From: an uncultured Collinsella sp.
Lineage (GTDB): Bacteria; Actinomycetota; Coriobacteriia; Coriobacteriales; Coriobacteriaceae
DNA length: 8,139 nucleotides
Direction: 5' to 3'
Assembly: GCA_900546825.1 (NCBI GenBank)
Contig: UREE01000077.1
Coordinates: 1 to 8,139 of the forward strand
Position numbers and translations under genes: made by a program. Shown piece after piece: positions 6,088-8,139 of this stretch. Within the stretch, counting starts at the first letter, position 1, and each line of letters starts with the position of its first letter. Under the pieces are notes generated by a model, which was given only the letters and a program-made list of their open reading frames with translations, did no database searches and was not told where the DNA came from.

Positions 6088-6096
6088 ACAGCATCG
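6030..6096. repeat. Extragenic repeat, copy 2 (after aldose epimerase)
   Basis: Positions 6045-6096 match 14-65 at 49 of 52 bases in the same orientation (differences at 6071, 6088 and 6093). The loop (6032-6044) is the exact reverse complement of the copy 1 loop (1-13). The segment next to the epimerase stop also shares CGGCGGAAC with copy 1. Confidence 0.88.
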
Positions 6097-6113
6097 ACCG
6101 AGCGGCGGAACCT

Positions 6114-7007
6114 CTAGAGCAAGGTGACGCTAAAGCTGCGGACGTCCGTCTCGCCCGGCGCCAGCGTAATGGTGTTGGCCTTGTGCTCAAAGACGTCGTC
6201 CTCGGTGTCCATGGTGGTGTGGCCGGTCCAGGGCTCGAGCGCCACAAACGGGGCGTCGTTGGCGGCAGACCACACGCCGATGTACTTAAAGCCCTCAAAG
6301 TCGATCTTGACGCCGTGGCCCGACTTGCGACCGCGCAGCGTGAGCGTGGAGCCCGGGGTATCGGTGAGCATGATGGCGTCGTTATCGAAGCTGCGGTGCG
6401 TGATGGGCAGCACGTCCGAGTTGTCGGGAGCCTTGTAGCTACCCTCGAACGTCATAAGGCCATCGGGCGTGATGACGGGGGCCTCGCTAGTCCAAGCCTC
6501 GGTAAACGCCAGCTCGTAATCCTCGAATGCCTCGTCCTCGGCACCGGGAGCGGGCACGTTAAATGCGGGGTGGCCGCCCACCGAGAACGGCAGGTCCACG
6601 TCGCCGGTGTTGGTGACGGCAAAGGTCTGCGTGAGGGTGGCGTCGCCGGTCAGGGCATAGGTCATGTTGAGCTTAAAGTGGAACGGGAACGCCTTGAGCG
6701 ACTCGGGCGTGTCGGTGAGCTCGTAGGTAATGGACGAACCATCCTCCGACACCTCGACGATCTTATGCTCGACAATGCGCGCGATGCCGTGGCGCGCCAT
6801 CTCGCAGGTACCGGCCGCAGACGTCGCCGTGTTGTTGCGCAGCGATCCCACGATGGGAAACAGAATGGGCGCGTGCTTGCCCCAAAAGGCCGGGTCGCCC
6901 TGCCACAGGTACTCGTTGCCGTTGAGGGCAAGGCTCGTGAGCTGGGCGCCCATGGAATCGATGGCCGCGGTAAGGCCGCCGCGCTTGATGGTGGTGACGG
7001 TGGACAT
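6114..7007 (-). CDS. Aldose 1-epimerase family protein (LacX/YeaD-like)
   Basis: Predicted cytoplasmic mutarotase that interconverts alpha and beta anomers of a hexose or hexose phosphate. The 297-residue product has the LacX-type opening EYLWQGDPAFWGKHAPILFPIVG (read as NEYLWQGDP at 31-39 and HAPILFPIVG at 45-54), then ARHG (H73), GGHPAFNVP (H146) and ALEPW (E258). The two His and the Glu match the general acid and base positions of the fold. Length is typical. The frame is open to 7031, but the ATG at 7007 has GGAGGA (7014-7019) with a 6-nt spacer, so it is preferred. It lies 79 nt after the acidic membrane protein gene on the same strand, so co-transcription is possible but not shown. No sugar operon genes are nearby, so the substrate is open. 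A hairpin with a U-tract follows about 55 nt after the TAG. Confidence 0.93.
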   Translation of the reverse strand: MSTVTTIKRGGLTAAIDSMGAQLTSLALNGNEYLWQGDPAFWGKHAPILFPIVGSLRNNTATSAAGTCEMARHGIARIVEHKIVEVSEDGSSITYELTDTPESLKAFPFHFKLNMTYALTGDATLTQTFAVTNTGDVDLPFSVGGHPAFNVPAPGAEDEAFEDYELAFTEAWTSEAPVITPDGLMTFEGSYKAPDNSDVLPITHRSFDNDAIMLTDTPGSTLTLRGRKSGHGVKIDFEGFKYIGVWSAANDAPFVALEPWTGHTTMDTEDDVFEHKANTITLAPGETDVRSFSVTLL

Positions 7008-7086
7008 GCTACTTCCTCCAAAAGTAAACAACAGTGTCGAGGGCTATTGTCCCACTCTTAGCGGCAGGTCGCGACGGCAGGCTCAG
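7008..7086. other. Intergenic gap between membrane protein and epimerase genes
   Basis: This 79-bp gap holds the epimerase ribosome binding site (GGAGGA at 7014-7019). I see no strong hairpin and no convincing -35/-10 pair, so read-through from the upstream gene is possible. Confidence 0.5.
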
Positions 7087-7992
7087 TTATTGAGCAATCG
7101 CGTAAAGGTCAAACCCGCCCTGCGGCGTGCTATCGACCGTATCGGATGCTTGCGAATTAAAACTCACCGGGACCATGCGCTTTGAGGCACGGAAACGCGT
7201 GCCGTCGGTGGCAACGGGCGGCTCATCGACCGTGAGCTCGTAGTCACCGGGCTTGAGCTCGATACCGTCACCTTCGGAATTGACGTATTGATACTCGTCG
7301 ATTGCTTGTCCCTTGAGCGTGCGGCCCACAATATGGACGAGCATCTGGCTGTCGCCGCGCGCGGTATCCCACGTCGCGCCGTCCTTGACCTCGACCGACA
7401 CATGTACCGAGCGCGTGCGGCTGAGCGACTGTTCGACGGACATCTCGGCCTTGGCGGCATCTTCGCGCTGCTGCTCAACGTGGCCCCAGACGCTGCCGAT
7501 TGCCGAGCAGGCGATAACGCCAGCCATAAAGGCGATGAGGATGGGGCCGAGCGGGGAGCGGCGGCGCAGGTCTTCCTCGCGAGACAGGTCGGGGCGATGC
7601 GTGGGCGCAGGCGCCTGGGCACCCTGCGCGGGCACGTCGAGAATGCTGAAAGATGCCGTACTGCCGGGGTCGATGGTATGACGCGGTTGCGGAGTCTTTG
7701 CCGGCGAGATGGACATATCGGCCGGCTCGCCCAGCGCCGCCGTAGCGTCGGCCTTTGCCTCGTCGGCCTCGGCCTGGGCCCAGGCCTGCTCGAAGGTCAG
7801 GGGCTCGGCGGGGTCGGAGTCGGTATCCGAGTCGAGCGCGCTTTCGGCATCGGCATCGCTGCCGGCTTCGGTGCCAGCGACAGCCTCGACCTCGGCACCG
7901 TCGCTCGACTCGTCACTTGGCAAAGGCTCGTCCCACTCCTCATCCGGAGCCTCGCCCTCGCTATACCACCATTCAAAGCCATCGATATCCAT
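7087..7992 (-). CDS. Uncharacterised single-pass membrane protein with acidic N-terminal region
   Basis: I do not recognise this family. The 301-residue product starts MDIDGFEWWY and then runs through a very acidic, low-complexity Asp/Glu/Ala/Ser region (about 12-95). A Pro/Ala-rich stretch (about 97-135) and a basic cluster EEDLRRR (139-145) come before one hydrophobic segment (about 148-169). The basic residues just before the helix suggest an N-inside, C-outside topology. The outer part (about 170-301) has a short charged helical stretch (172-190). After it comes a beta-rich segment with VHVSVEVKDG and LKPGDYELTV, which resembles an Ig-like or carboxypeptidase-regulatory-like sandwich; that is only an impression. 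The frame extends to 8088. The extra 32 residues have no matching character, and AAGGGGG precedes the ATG at 7992, so the short form is chosen. It may act as an envelope or signalling protein, but no function is claimed. Confidence 0.85.
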   Translation of the reverse strand: MDIDGFEWWYSEGEAPDEEWDEPLPSDESSDGAEVEAVAGTEAGSDADAESALDSDTDSDPAEPLTFEQAWAQAEADEAKADATAALGEPADMSISPAKTPQPRHTIDPGSTASFSILDVPAQGAQAPAPTHRPDLSREEDLRRRSPLGPILIAFMAGVIACSAIGSVWGHVEQQREDAAKAEMSVEQSLSRTRSVHVSVEVKDGATWDTARGDSQMLVHIVGRTLKGQAIDEYQYVNSEGDGIELKPGDYELTVDEPPVATDGTRFRASKRMVPVSFNSQASDTVDSTPQGGFDLYAIAQ

Positions 7993-7994
7993 AC

Positions 7995-8008
7995 GGGGGC
8001 ACCCCCTT
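7995..8008 (-). promoter_or_regulatory. G-rich Shine-Dalgarno with adjacent complementary C-run
   Basis: On the minus strand AAGGGGG (8002-8008) is followed at once by TG and CCCCC (7995-7999), then GT and the ATG at 7992. The G-run can pair with the C-run to form a small hairpin of 4 bp with a GUGC loop, which would bury the ribosome binding site. The spacer is also longer than usual. Pairing is seen; a regulatory role is inference. Confidence 0.45.
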
Positions 8009-8084
8009 GGCCTCGCAAATAAACACTTGCCAGCCTTATACCCCCAGATGGCACGGCGGCTCGCCGGCACAGATAGGAAAACCA

Positions 8085-8137
8085 TCACAACATTCGACGC
8101 TTTTCCTCGTTTTCGAGATTTTCATCGAATGTTGTGA
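8085..8137. repeat. 13-bp perfect inverted repeat upstream of the membrane protein gene
   Basis: TCACAACATTCGA (8085-8097) is the exact reverse complement of TCGAATGTTGTGA (8125-8137). The 27-nt spacer holds a second small hairpin, CTCG-TTTT-CGAG (8106-8117). It lies about 93 bp upstream of the ATG at 7992. It could be the terminator of a gene beyond the window edge, an operator, or a dispersed extragenic palindrome. On the minus strand a short T-run (TGGTTTTCC) follows it, which mildly favours a terminator. Confidence 0.75.
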
Positions 8138-8139
8138 CG

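Noticed and set aside
7288..8022. 244-codon plus-strand open frame opposite the acidic membrane protein gene
   Set aside because: The minus-strand frame has a clear domain layout and a start signal; this one is an Arg-rich shadow.
1..8139. CRISPR array, insertion sequence, phage genes, tRNA or rRNA
   Set aside because: No regularly spaced repeats, no transposase or integrase motifs, and no cloverleaf or rRNA-like stretch were found on either strand.

Overview
The window looks like chromosomal DNA of a high-GC Gram-positive bacterium. Protein sequence feel, strong G/C third-position bias and the style of intergenic palindromes suggest a Coriobacteriia member such as Collinsella. That assignment is from recognition, not a search. 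All seven convincing genes lie on the minus strand, so transcription runs from high to low coordinates.

Layout, in order of transcription. An inverted repeat (8085-8137) lies near the right edge. It precedes an uncharacterised single-pass membrane protein with a very acidic, probably disordered N-terminal half (7087-7992). A LacX/YeaD-type aldose 1-epimerase follows (6114-7007). Next comes a strong hairpin with a U-tract, which forms the core of a roughly 99-bp imperfect palindrome (5989-6087). A four-gene run follows. It holds a polar amino-acid-type ABC transporter made of a Tat-type lipoprotein binding protein (4924-5850), a permease with an unusual N-terminal extension (3766-4914) and an ATPase (2958-3743). 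The fourth gene, after a small hairpin, is an M20 metallopeptidase of the carboxypeptidase S/PM20D1 type (1458-2885). A near-perfect 56-bp palindrome (1375-1430) closes that group. The last gene is prfA, encoding release factor 1 (97-1164), followed by a hairpin and a second copy of the repeat found after the epimerase gene.

How the genes fit together. The transporter and peptidase look like one uptake-and-processing unit: import of an amino acid, dipeptide or N-acyl amino acid, then cytoplasmic hydrolysis. The epimerase (sugar anomer interconversion) and RF1 (UAA/UAG termination) are separate functions.

Most of the window is ordinary housekeeping and metabolic DNA. I see no defence system, CRISPR array, phage or insertion sequence, and no strong case for a new system. 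The most unusual signal is in the repeats. Two copies of one extragenic repeat (1-65 and 6030-6096) have flanks matching in the same orientation, but their 13-nt loop is exactly inverted between them. Both copies sit just behind the stop codon of a minus-strand gene. No promoter could be assigned with confidence.
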